A DNA stretch of 64,000 nucleotides from Linnemannia elongata (lineage: Eukaryota > Mortierellomycota > Mortierellomycetes > Mortierellales > Mortierellaceae), in NCBI GenBank assembly GCA_036320915.1, contig JAXBDG010000012.1:1290501-1354500 (forward strand). Reading direction: 5' to 3'. Within the stretch, counting starts at the first letter, position 1, and every line of letters starts with the position of its first letter. Shown here in pieces: positions 20,431-29,821 of this stretch. The notes beneath the pieces were generated by a model. The model worked only from the letters and a program-made list of their open reading frames with translations, did no database searches and had not been told where the DNA came from. Made by a program: the position numbers and the translations under genes.

Positions 20431-22089
20431 ATGTTTCTGACATGGTCACTCTTCACCATCAACGTCATCTTGGCCGTCTTCCAATTCCTGCTGATCGGTG
20501 CTATTGGTGCTATTCTGGCTATCTACTCGAGGTTCGGTGGTGAATATGCGAACAGCATCCGATGGACTCGTCAAGGCGGATATCTAGAAATGTTGAATTC
20601 ACTCTACAATTCATGGAAGAGTGTACCCAAGTCAACCAAGCTCGCCATAGTTTTCACAATTTTCGCGAGTCTTGTGGCAAGTCTCGCGGACAAAGGGGCT
20701 TCCTACTTTATCACCCTAACGGAAAGGCAGGCCAATGCATCATCTATTATAGTGAACACCTCCCAGTTTGTTCCCGTCTCTGAAGGGATTCTGGAACTCA
20801 GTGGTTGGTCTACCAACATCCGTTACGGAGCCGATATTGTCGAAGCCATGACTAAGATGATCAGCGACACCAAAAATATCCCGGAGGCAGTGAGTGGACG
20901 AGTTTACACTCCACAAACGTCCGAGTATGACATTGGATGCAATCAGACGGCTATCATCATGGAATCGTATTACAACACAACACAACGATCACAGCTTCCT
21001 TTACGCAACGAAGGTTGCGCGTCGATCAGTCTTACATTTCTTGCTGGTTCTCAGCAACTTAGCGCCAACGCTACCGTCATCAATCGATCGAGTGACCGAT
21101 GGAGCATTGCCATGCCTATCGTTGCTGCTCAATATCTTCCCCAAATTGACATTGTTGCCGTCGCGTTTGTCAATGACTCAACGCTTATTGCCACCATCAC
21201 CAGGAGCGGAAGTCTTTTAGTGTATCACAAAGATGGAATTACGTCGCTGCCTCAAACTGTAACTAGTAAAGGCGTATCACCAACTGGGGAAACGCTAGTC
21301 CTGTCGATTTCCAACATGCCGTTTTGCACTTTGACGGCTCAACGGTTCCGAAATGTTTCGACTGCCATCTTCGACAACTACGACGACCTGTTTCAGGCCA
21401 TGGAGGCATCTGTCAACAATGCAGCATTCAGATCGAAAACCAACTTGTTTACAGAAGTGAGAATCGTCAATTCAACCATTGAAGCACTGGTATGTTATTC
21501 AAGCAGTCTTCTTGGCTTGATGTGTACATACACCATCATAAATTCCATCTTGGTCAAACAGCAGGATCTCAATCCCATCATTGCAGAAGCTCGCCAAGGC
21601 AGACCTCTGTCACTGGAACCCGATGCAACCATTTCGATGACGATCGATCATACAGTTGCTAAAATTAACGGAACACGACAATCGATATCGCTCTCCACCA
21701 TGAAAAACGCGACGACCGCTTCAGCTCACTATTTGGCATCCTTAGGACAGAATTTTTACATGGACTGGAACGCTTCGCAACTATACATAATTTATGATAC
21801 CACAGATACTCAACGAGGCGTGGAGATCCCCTTATGGCTGATGATGTGCATCTCCATAAACATGGTTGCTTGTCTTGGCCTGTGGGCGGCGACAGAATAT
21901 TTCATGAACGGACGGTACACGAGCTCCTTGCACAAGAACATCGCTCTGCATCTGGGCGAACGAGTGAAGAGCGGTGCGCCTATGTTGATGAGGTCCAAGT
22001 TCGATCCATTAGAGTTTCAAGAGGTTCCCATTTTATCCCGTGACATCCAACATGGGGTGGATGCCGGCCAAGGAAACGTGCTGGAATGA
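20431..22089 (+). CDS. large membrane-anchored glycoprotein-like protein, paralog 2
   Basis: A 552-residue single-exon protein homologous along its length to the product of 16727-18376. ATG at 20431 is fixed by an in-frame stop six codons upstream. Hydrophobic segments lie near residues 5-35 and 70-100, and one C-terminal span near 465-490 (WLMMCISINMVACLGLW). Between them the ectodomain-like region has many N-x-S/T sites. The motif STMKNAT-A-YxASLGQNFY before the last span and PMLxRSKxxPxEF after it are shared with paralog 1. The most conserved part is the N-terminal membrane region; the ectodomain has diverged strongly. I assign no biochemical function. Confidence 0.77.
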   Translation: MFLTWSLFTINVILAVFQFLLIGAIGAILAIYSRFGGEYANSIRWTRQGGYLEMLNSLYNSWKSVPKSTKLAIVFTIFASLVASLADKGASYFITLTERQANASSIIVNTSQFVPVSEGILELSGWSTNIRYGADIVEAMTKMISDTKNIPEAVSGRVYTPQTSEYDIGCNQTAIIMESYYNTTQRSQLPLRNEGCASISLTFLAGSQQLSANATVINRSSDRWSIAMPIVAAQYLPQIDIVAVAFVNDSTLIATITRSGSLLVYHKDGITSLPQTVTSKGVSPTGETLVLSISNMPFCTLTAQRFRNVSTAIFDNYDDLFQAMEASVNNAAFRSKTNLFTEVRIVNSTIEALVCYSSSLLGLMCTYTIINSILVKQQDLNPIIAEARQGRPLSLEPDATISMTIDHTVAKINGTRQSISLSTMKNATTASAHYLASLGQNFYMDWNASQLYIIYDTTDTQRGVEIPLWLMMCISINMVACLGLWAATEYFMNGRYTSSLHKNIALHLGERVKSGAPMLMRSKFDPLEFQEVPILSRDIQHGVDAGQGNVLE

Positions 22090-22715
22090 CAGAGGTATGA
22101 CTCCTTTGATTTCAAAAGTGAGCTGGTTCAACAATAGGCATGCACTTGCTAAGAAAGCAACACAAACCTATTTCTAAAGCGGCATAAACCTTTCTCTAAA
22201 GCGACGCTAACCTCTTTCTCTCTCTCCTCTCTCCTCTCTCTCTACCACTCACTCACTCACTCTGACGATTCATTCACTCACTCACTCACTCTCACACACA
22301 TACAGTATGATGCAAAACTGCCCCAGTGTTTCCATTAAATTTGCTTTTCGAGCCGTAACTTATTGAATACCCATTACTCCAATATTCATCCCTCGTCATG
22401 TTTTTGGGTTTCCACTGTTACCTTTCGTTGATATTTCCCTGATCTTCCTTCACCCCATATTTGCTCCATGGGCTTTCTCGTCTTCTCCCATCATTTTCCG
22501 TTACAATGTTTGCAAACAGTCCAGAATCCAAGCGAATTAAATCAACTGACAGAACGCACTTACCACCTGCTAGTGTTGACAATATTTGATGACCAATTAT
22601 TGGTTATATCGTTTTCATCCTCTAGTTTCTCTGCTCTTTATTGAAACGAAGCAAACAAAAGGAAGAGGGTGTGTATAAACTAGATAACCCAGCCCTACCA
22701 CGAGAAACTGTTGGA
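22090..22715. other. intergenic, no gene recognised
   Basis: It holds a CT-rich and (CTCA)n simple repeat (about 22215-22295) downstream of the membrane-protein gene. Nothing else is supported. Confidence 0.5.
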
Positions 22716-23375
22716 TTAAGCTCTTCCGGCAACATCGAGCCAAACATCGGAATAGAGATTCTTGCCGTTCAGCGACGCAGGGAAGAAAACAGCGTCTCGA
22801 ATGCGATCATTTATAATGATCTCGCCGCTGTTAAAGTCGTCAAGTCGGACATAGGCGGTACACCACCATCCAGGCGAAACAACGCATTCTTGTTTGAGCT
22901 CACCGGCCTTGATTTCGATACCAGCGATCTCGACCGACTCGTAGCCCCGTGAGACACCAGCCTTGACGGAGACATTGGGGAGATACTTGAACACGTTGGC
23001 AAGGTTGGCCTCCATGCCAACCTGCAAACCCAAGTCGTAGGCAAACTTTGATGTCTTTTCCAACTTGTAAGGACCCGACTTGACTTGGACCTGCGTGTAG
23101 GCTGGGGCTGCCTTGCACGTGTTGAAATAGGAGGCAAAGGTATACTTCTTGAAGATCGACATACGCTTAGCCGCTCCGGGGAACATCTTCTTGGCTGTCC
23201 AGCCTGAGACGTAGGTGACGACGCCATCTTCCTCTGGCTTGGCAGGCAGCTTGCCCGCTCCTTGGACAAACTCGGCCAAGTCCTTGCAGCTGTTTTGTGG
23301 GGACGAGAGTGGGACACCGACAACGGCACTCAGGAACAGAGCGCAAATGGCTGTCATAAACATTGGCTTAACCAT
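22716..23375 (-). CDS. secreted protein of unknown function (219 aa)
   Basis: ATG at 23373-23375 starts a typical signal peptide (hydrophobic core TAICALFLSAVVGV, likely cleavage near residue 22). The frame is open upstream, but only this Met gives an exposed signal. The mature part of about 197 residues has four cysteines (in NSCKD, NTCKA, QECVV, WWCTA), enough for two disulfides, and reads as a beta-rich soluble protein with no membrane span. A TATATAAG box lies on the minus strand near 23604-23612. Family not recognised; a secreted effector, surface or lectin-like protein are all possible. Single exon. Confidence 0.72.
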   Translation of the reverse strand: MVKPMFMTAICALFLSAVVGVPLSSPQNSCKDLAEFVQGAGKLPAKPEEDGVVTYVSGWTAKKMFPGAAKRMSIFKKYTFASYFNTCKAAPAYTQVQVKSGPYKLEKTSKFAYDLGLQVGMEANLANVFKYLPNVSVKAGVSRGYESVEIAGIEIKAGELKQECVVSPGWWCTAYVRLDDFNSGEIIINDRIRDAVFFPASLNGKNLYSDVWLDVAGRA

Positions 23376-25645
23376 TTTTTTTAGCTTGTAAGGTCCTAAT
23401 TGAATGGGATATGGTAGTTCAGTCAAATATTTCCTAGAAGGGGTGTATGCCTCTCTATCAACCACAAAATTACCTTGATAGGGAGCTGATAGAAAGAGAG
23501 AGAGGGGGGGGGGGGGGGGGGGATGGAGACAAGAATTAGGTTGAAGGTGTTTTGTAAGATGATTGAAAGGATGGTCAGCTGCATTTCTGGAAGATGGCGA
23601 ATGCTTATATAGAAAAAATGGTGGAATTTTGTTGAAGTGGGGGACCCCACAATGTTCTTTTTTAGGGGTTCAAAGGAATAATTAAAACCCAGCTTTTAGT
23701 CTATTTTCGCTACCGACAATCGAGTCTTTCTGTACAATTTCATCTACAAGCACGAAGCGAACTGACGCCTTTTCGTATTCGCACACTCGTATAAAATGGA
23801 CCCACTGCGATGATCAGGCAAGTCTCAGAAAAGTGGGCATGGTTTAATATGCTTTATTATAAGAATGAGAAAGACATTATGCAGTGGAACAGGGTGAACA
23901 GGAGATAGGTGAGATGTAAGTTATTGCAGACAAGTGAACCAGACAGAGAAATAGGGGATCTACTTGTGCTTGGGAACTGAGCAAACAGGAAAGGGTTAAG
24001 GTGGAGCCCCTGGAATGTTGGATGGGGAACCGGAATGGAAAAAGGCAAAAGGGCAATAAGGCAAAAGTGTAATAAGGAAAAAGGGCAAAAGTGGGGTGCT
24101 GGAATGGTTCTATGACAGGAGTACATCACGGTTACCAACCTGCACCAAGGATACATAAAGATAGAAGTACAGTATGTGTACTGTTTTTTTATTTTCGCAT
24201 GATTTTCAGTACCACCACCAGGTACTGAAATTGGTAAAAGGTGATTTTTCAGTACTTTGGCTCCATGCCATGCAGAAAACAGTACACATAGAACTTTCTC
24301 TATCCGCTTAACGACATACACGCCATTTTTGAAATCCCTCCAGGAGATACGCCTAATTTCGGGTAACTATTACTGTCCAACCCCCTTGGACCGGGACGAA
24401 AGAAGGTAAGTTGGATGCGAATGGAGAGAATTCTATCCAGCCTATCATTTATCGGCAGCCTCCTATTGTCATGGAGGCCCTGTAACAAAAGCCCGTTCTG
24501 CAGTTGACAGATTGGCGGACGGGTTAGGGCAGCGGTCATCCGCGTGTGCGGCCAGCAGAGTAACCAACAGATAAAACCAGGTCGGATTTATGTACTTTGA
24601 CTCTAGGCAGCTTGAGGACCAATGCCATATGGATTGCTATTTCTGTATCTCTTCCCTCTCCTCTCCTCTCTTCTTCATGTAACAAAATCGTTGTTCGCAT
24701 TCACATTTCGCGTTGCAAATGTGGAAACAATGCACCTGTACCATGCACCTGTACTATGCACCTGTTTGTGGTGAGGTGGTGGGATGAAGTGTTGGTGGCT
24801 TTGAGGCCCCTTAAGTTTTCTAGTATAGAAGAAGCATGCTCGCGATCAGAAGGAACAGCACCGTTCTTTCTGATAACCCGGGCAGACCTTGAGAGTGATC
24901 ATCTTTACTTGTGTATAGAGAGAGGAAGACATCTACACATACACACACACACAACCTCCACCTCTTTTCTTCTTTGCTTTGTCAAGAGCAATTGACGACT
25001 CGACAATCAAAAATAAAGTAATAAGAACAAGGTTAGCGCTTTCTACTTCTTTTATGATTTCTAGGTCCATCCATGCTGCTTACTCTACTATCAGGTGCAT
25101 GGCACAGTGTGGGGTTCGATGGGCGAGCTCTTTTTGGTTGGCCGAGGAGTCAAGAACAAAGTCAGGTACGTCAGGGTTACTCGACGAGGAAGAAGGAGAG
25201 GGAAGATAGGAATCCCTTCCTACAACCTCATCAGACGGGGGCGCGTCTTTAGAACTAGCAGGCGTAGTTCAGATAACAACAGACGCAAGAATGTGAGTGT
25301 GTGTGTGTGCGAAAGGAAGGAGGGAAAGAGGGAAAACGCGCACCAAATAGTGAAGAAAAGAGGATGTAAAGCAGAAAAGATGATAGAGAGAGGAAAAAAG
25401 AACATTTCAGGAAGTAGAGGGTTGACGGACTAAGAATCAGTATTAGGTGCCCTAATAGGTGACACGGGCTAGAAACCATATTGTGGATGGTACTGAATGT
25501 TACAGGGCATAGAAGCCATGTACTGGATTGTACTGAATTATACTGTGCGATCAAATCACAGTACCACCCATGTACTGCAGGCTCAAATTGCAGTAATGTA
25601 CTGTAGTTCGATTGATCCAAAGAAAAGAACCCCCCCCCCCCCCGA
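23376..25645. other. intergenic with G tract and TACTG-rich segments
   Basis: No gene recognised. Contents: a run of 19 G (23504-23522); two clusters of TACTG/CAGTA words (about 24170-24290 and 25485-25610); a tandem CACCTGTACYATG motif (about 24730-24765); and a repeat shared with 37190-37345 (about 25150-25310). A run of 14 C (25630-25643) abuts the 28S fragment. Confidence 0.5.
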
Positions 25646-25787
25646 AAAATCTATAAAACAATGGGTTTAATCCCAGCAGATCGAGGCAACAAGGTTACTC
25701 TACTGCTCACAATACCCCGCTCAATTAAAGCGTCTGCAGCGGATTTACTCCTTTCAATATTTTGAAATTAACATTAGTGGGAACTTC
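25646..25787 (-). pseudogene. 28S rRNA 3'-end fragment, short and diverged
   Basis: About 140 bp aligns with the last part of the fragment at 58652-59226, with roughly 15-20% differences. It covers the same terminal region of large-subunit rRNA and starts at about the same 3' end. There is no adjoining rRNA gene, so it is a stray copy. A run of 14 C lies directly beside it. Confidence 0.75.
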
Positions 25788-26404
25788 ACACCGTCGATCA
25801 CACCACATGCCACATCCCCATCCAACTACACCCCATCTGACCACTTCATACATAATCTCAAGGGGAAAATAGTAACATCATCTTGACATGGAACTCGGCC
25901 CAGACAAGGAGCCGAGCCTAGAAAATCATTTCATTCAGGCGAAGGAAACAACTCATAAAAAAATACAAAGGTTGTTGAGGGACGCAGAGACAAAGACAAA
26001 GATGTATCTACACACTACACAGCAGCAGCAGAAACCACCTCCTTGTCGCCGTCCTGCTCTCCATCCTGCTAACCCTCCTCCGCCTTAACTCTACTCTCGT
26101 CATCAGGCACCTTGCGGATACGCTTATGAGCCTCAGGTTCTAGACTCGCTGTCTTTTCCCCTTTGTTTTCCACATTCATTTTAAACAGCAAAAAGAAAAA
26201 AGATAGCCCTCGATGCAAAGGATGACCAAACCACCCTTTGTTCCTGACGTGTTAGTTTATTTGTTATTTTTGTTAATTTGAAACGGTAAAGGAAAAGGAA
26301 AGGGAGGGAGAAGAGAGAAGGGGAGAGTGGGTCGTTGGGAAAGGCGTGGTATCAGCTACCAGCGCTTGGCACTTACATTTGCAATGCTCGGACCCCAAAT
26401 GCAT
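25788..26404. other. intergenic, no gene recognised
   Basis: Downstream of the cysteine-rich peptide gene. Short ORFs only; nothing supported. Confidence 0.45.
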
Positions 26405-26647
26405 TTAGATGCACTTGCATTTGCAGATCCAAATGCAGTTGGAGGACTCGACGCCACTATCAACCTTCAGTCCGTTACACTCCCACTTACTGAGGGCCTC
26501 ACCCTTGCACTGAGCGTTACATCTGCCAGCCCAGGAGGTCGTGCATCCCCCGTTGGCGGTCCACGAGTAGGCCTGGACGTAGGTGAAGACGAACGAAGCG
26601 AGGACCATCATGGTGACGGCGCGGTAGAGGGTCGATGGCTTGTACAT
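26405..26647 (-). CDS. cysteine-rich secreted peptide, defensin-like spacing (80 aa)
   Basis: The N-terminus is a signal peptide (hydrophobic core VTMMVLASFVFTYVQA, likely cleaved after residue 26). The mature peptide of about 54 residues has eight cysteines at 35, 43, 47, 57, 71, 75, 77 and 79. The C43-x3-C47 pair and the CKCKC end match the CxxxC ... CxC pattern of cysteine-stabilised alpha-beta (defensin-like) peptides. The fold is inferred, not shown. Upstream on the minus strand a GTAAGT donor (26785) and a CAG acceptor (26649) suggest a 5'-UTR intron ending just before the ATG. A TATAAAA box lies at 26891-26897. Role could be antimicrobial or host-interaction. Confidence 0.72.
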   Translation of the reverse strand: MYKPSTLYRAVTMMVLASFVFTYVQAYSWTANGGCTTSWAGRCNAQCKGEALSKWECNGLKVDSGVESSNCIWICKCKCI

Positions 26648-26648
26648 G

Positions 26649-26785
26649 CTGGATACTTGAAGGAAAGGACATGAGAGAAGAGAGAGAGAGAGATAGAGAT
26701 AGAAATGGGAAGAGGCGTGTCAGTGTGAATGAGAACCGATGCTTTCAATTGTTTCTGACGGGAGATATAGTCTTGATGAACTTAC
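26649..26785 (-). other. putative 5'-UTR intron of the cysteine-rich peptide gene
   Basis: GTAAGT donor, pyrimidine-rich tract and CAG acceptor one base before the start codon; 137 nt. Confidence 0.5.
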
Positions 26786-26890
26786 GAGAGTTTGGTTCTG
26801 AAAGGGTTTGTGTGGTGGAAGTGGAGATTCTTGCAGGTCCTGAGATCAGATGTGTGTTGATGATGGAGAATATCAGCAGATATGGGATCC

Positions 26891-26897
26891 TTTTATA
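26891..26897 (-). promoter_or_regulatory. TATA box for the cysteine-rich peptide gene
   Basis: TATAAAA on the minus strand, about 105 bp upstream of the proposed 5'-UTR intron donor. Confidence 0.45.
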
Positions 26898-28953
26898 CAT
26901 GAAGACCAAGAGGAACGAATGTTAAGAAAACAAGGTATTCAGTTGACCATGGTAGAATAGAAATCAATACAGAAAGTGAACCGTTGTCGTTAACAAACCG
27001 TGCTAGCGCCATGATTAAAAAGCAATCCCGGAGCGAAAAAAGTGCAAGGAGACTCTACCATTCCCACCTGGTTCTCGCCAAGGCCAATGATGGCGTGCAA
27101 TGGCAATATAGGGAGACGCCGCGCTTGCATTAGTCTAAAGTGGACGTGTGCTAAGGAGGGCGAGAAAAAGTGGGCGTGTTCTAGGGAGGACAGTGCAAAG
27201 TAGACGTGTGCGAAGGAAGCAGGATGGTGCTGAGATCGAAAACAGTTTCAAGAAAAGAATTGAGCGCGCTAAACAGTGATTCTGAACCCGTATCATTTTG
27301 TACACCGTGGCGCTAAGAGCTGGTAGCTGATGCTACGCCTTTCCCAACGACCCACTCTCCCTTCTCTCTTCTCCTTCCCTTTTCCTTTTACTTCACCATT
27401 CCAAATTAACAAAAATAACAACAAATATAACTGTACAAGGGGTAAAACAAACAGATCATACCTTTCTATTGTTATGTGAACGAGGACTACAGAACAAAAA
27501 AAAACAGCCGTGGTTTCGATCGGTGTTAAGACAATGTAATTTTTTGACATGCTACAAGACCTTAATCAGGGAAGACATGGTCCGAGGAAAAGGTCGTGAG
27601 ATATGCATGAAAAATATCTCCGTAAATAGACTTTTGATTCCTCGATGCAGTGTATGCCGGCCTTTTGTGGTCTCATTCTTATTTCCAATGCGTCTCCGCC
27701 GCCAATATCCTTTCTTGTATCTTTAACCCAAGCCGGGATATACAAGTCGAGATCTAACGACTGTATTAATCACAAGATATGCTTTTTTGCTTTTGATTTT
27801 TCGATATTTTTTGAGGTCGCCAAACCTGTTAGGAACAAAAGGCTGGCCTGGTCATCCTTTGCTTGGAAGATCTTTTCTTTCTTTTACTCGTACAAAGTAA
27901 TGCGGAAATCAGGGGGAGAAAAGCATCTCGGCTTCATAATCCACCTTTCGTATTACTCTTCCTCTCATCATGTTTTTGCTATTCTTCAAGTCCCTATCGC
28001 TATGAAGATGTCAGCGATTAATCTTACCAATGCTACCAGTGCTACTAGTACAACCAATGCCGATGGCCGAGAACGAGGCACTATCGGGTCAGGTCAGGAT
28101 CCTGTGCGAGGCTTTTGCCGAGGCAAATATCCGCCGCGTTCGACAATTCCCGCCCGTTTTCTTGATCAGTACTCATTCGCAAGCAGAGCTGGTGATGCAA
28201 ACCTGTACGCTAGCAGCTTACCACTGAAGAACTCGGACATGTTGGATTCGACACCGAGACTGAGTGTCACTGGAACAATCCATCTTCACAGAAACACGAG
28301 GTCTGGATTATTCACATGGCGTCACAAGATTCTGCACCCCTTCTTTCGCCCAAATACCTCTTGGTATGGGTGTTGTCAAGGGAATGTACAGTAGACTGTA
28401 TGGTTTGCAGTTGGACAGAGTGTCACTTAGCAGCATCCCTTTCTTCTTCTAGCATCCCTTGTTGGTGTTGTCTTTTGGCGTTACCCCCCGATCTTTTACT
28501 TTTAACCAATCATTTCCTGCATCTCTCTTCAGTTATTTAGTCCCTTAGTCCCTCTTGACCTTTCATATGTCCCAAGGGCTCCCCCTATCTTTTCTCAGTA
28601 TTCCTAGATCTATTCCGTCCATCCTCTTCCTTGCTTTCCCCAAACCCTTGGCATCTCTTCCATTCTTATATAATAAACCTTAATGTTGATGCCTTCAGCG
28701 GCTCTGCTTCGCTACTCGACCTTGTTCTTTTGGCGTCTATTATTTTCTCAGTGTATGCTCCATTGATCATTTGACACCCTTGGTTTTCTGAGCTTGCCCT
28801 TGATCTCTCTCATTCCTAGTCCAAAGTGAAGTGGTGTGTCGCTAAATTCCTTCCTTCCGAAACAACACACTTCAATTCGTTTCTTTTCTTTTAATACTCT
28901 CTTTAGTATGTAAAGAGGGTATAACTACCCAGCATCAATATCTTACATACATC
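26898..28953. other. intergenic, no gene recognised
   Basis: Open frames near 27645-28394 lack homology I can recognise and have poor codon character. A conserved-looking pyrimidine-rich stretch near 28500-28900 precedes the CRN remnant's 3' end. Confidence 0.4.
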
Positions 28954-28970
28954 TCATCCTACTTCAAGAC

Positions 28971-29371
28971 TCACAATACAATTACAAAGACCACCGCAGG
29001 AACCATCGCAAGCAGTGTTCCAAAAGCCGCCACATAAATGATTCCTTCGCTGGGCCGTTCCACGAGCGCACAGACCTGTATCAAGAACGGTTCTCTCCCA
29101 GAAACACCCAAAGAGATCGTCTGTTTCATCGAGCTCTTCCTTCGATGGGACGTCGCCTAGCGAAATGTCTTTGCGGTCCTTCTTTGGAACGAGAGGGATG
29201 GAGACGCGCCAGAGCATGAGGTCCTTGGCATCAACTCCCTTGTACGTGTCAGGAATCTTGGACTTAATTGAGTCTGTGAGGTGATCGACAATTTTTGATG
29301 CGTCGATGTCGACAGAGAATGGCAGAGTCTCCATCAACAAGACAGAACAGGGTAAGGAGATTGTCGGCCAT
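28971..29371 (-). pseudogene. CRN (Crinkler) N-terminal domain gene, frameshifted
   Basis: ATG at 29369-29371 begins MADNLLTLFCLVDG, the ubiquitin-like CRN header seen also at 29822 and 43670. About 16 codons later the frame shifts, then continues with the DAKDLMLWRVSI block typical of the header. A second frame change follows around 29110-29130. In the frame that then runs to TGA at 28971-28973 the end is hydrophobic and could be a membrane segment. No NTPase or nuclease domain follows. It lies head to head with the CRN gene starting at 29822, with 450 bp between the two ATGs. Confidence 0.7.
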
Positions 29372-29821
29372 AGTGTTGCGAAGCATTAAAAGTAAAGAAA
29401 GGAAGAGAAGAAAAAAGAGTTGTAGAGAAGGTGTGAGGTGTGCAGAGAGAGCTAAGGATGAAAGAATAAAATATAGAGAAAAGAGGAAAGGTGTGTGTTT
29501 AAAAGGAAAGTAAAAAGAAGAAAAGGGCTTGGGTGCAAAAGCGATGAAGTGGTACAAAGTCTAAGAAAGAAAAGGTGCACTCTAACGGGGCTAAAAAAAT
29601 ATTGGTTAGGGAAGGGGTTACGATCACCCACTTCGGTGACGTAATTTATGCGCCCATTTTTCCTATAGCGCGCCCTTTTCATCCCTCAAACCTTTTTCTC
29701 TTTTCTTTTTTCTTTAACCCTTCGCCTTCTCTACATCTCTCACCAACTTTACATCGCTCACTCTCTTGACAATCCTCACTTTCTTCTCTTGACTTTCTTG
29801 TCTTTTAAAGCTTCGCACACT
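29372..29821. promoter_or_regulatory. shared upstream region of two divergent CRN genes
   Basis: 450 bp between two start codons. It is purine-rich on the left half and pyrimidine-rich on the right half (top strand), as expected for two outward promoters. No specific site is identified. Confidence 0.45.

Noticed and set aside
27645..28394. 250-codon plus-strand ORF
   Set aside because: No recognisable domain, uneven composition, overlapping alternative frames, and no start context or splice signals that would support it.
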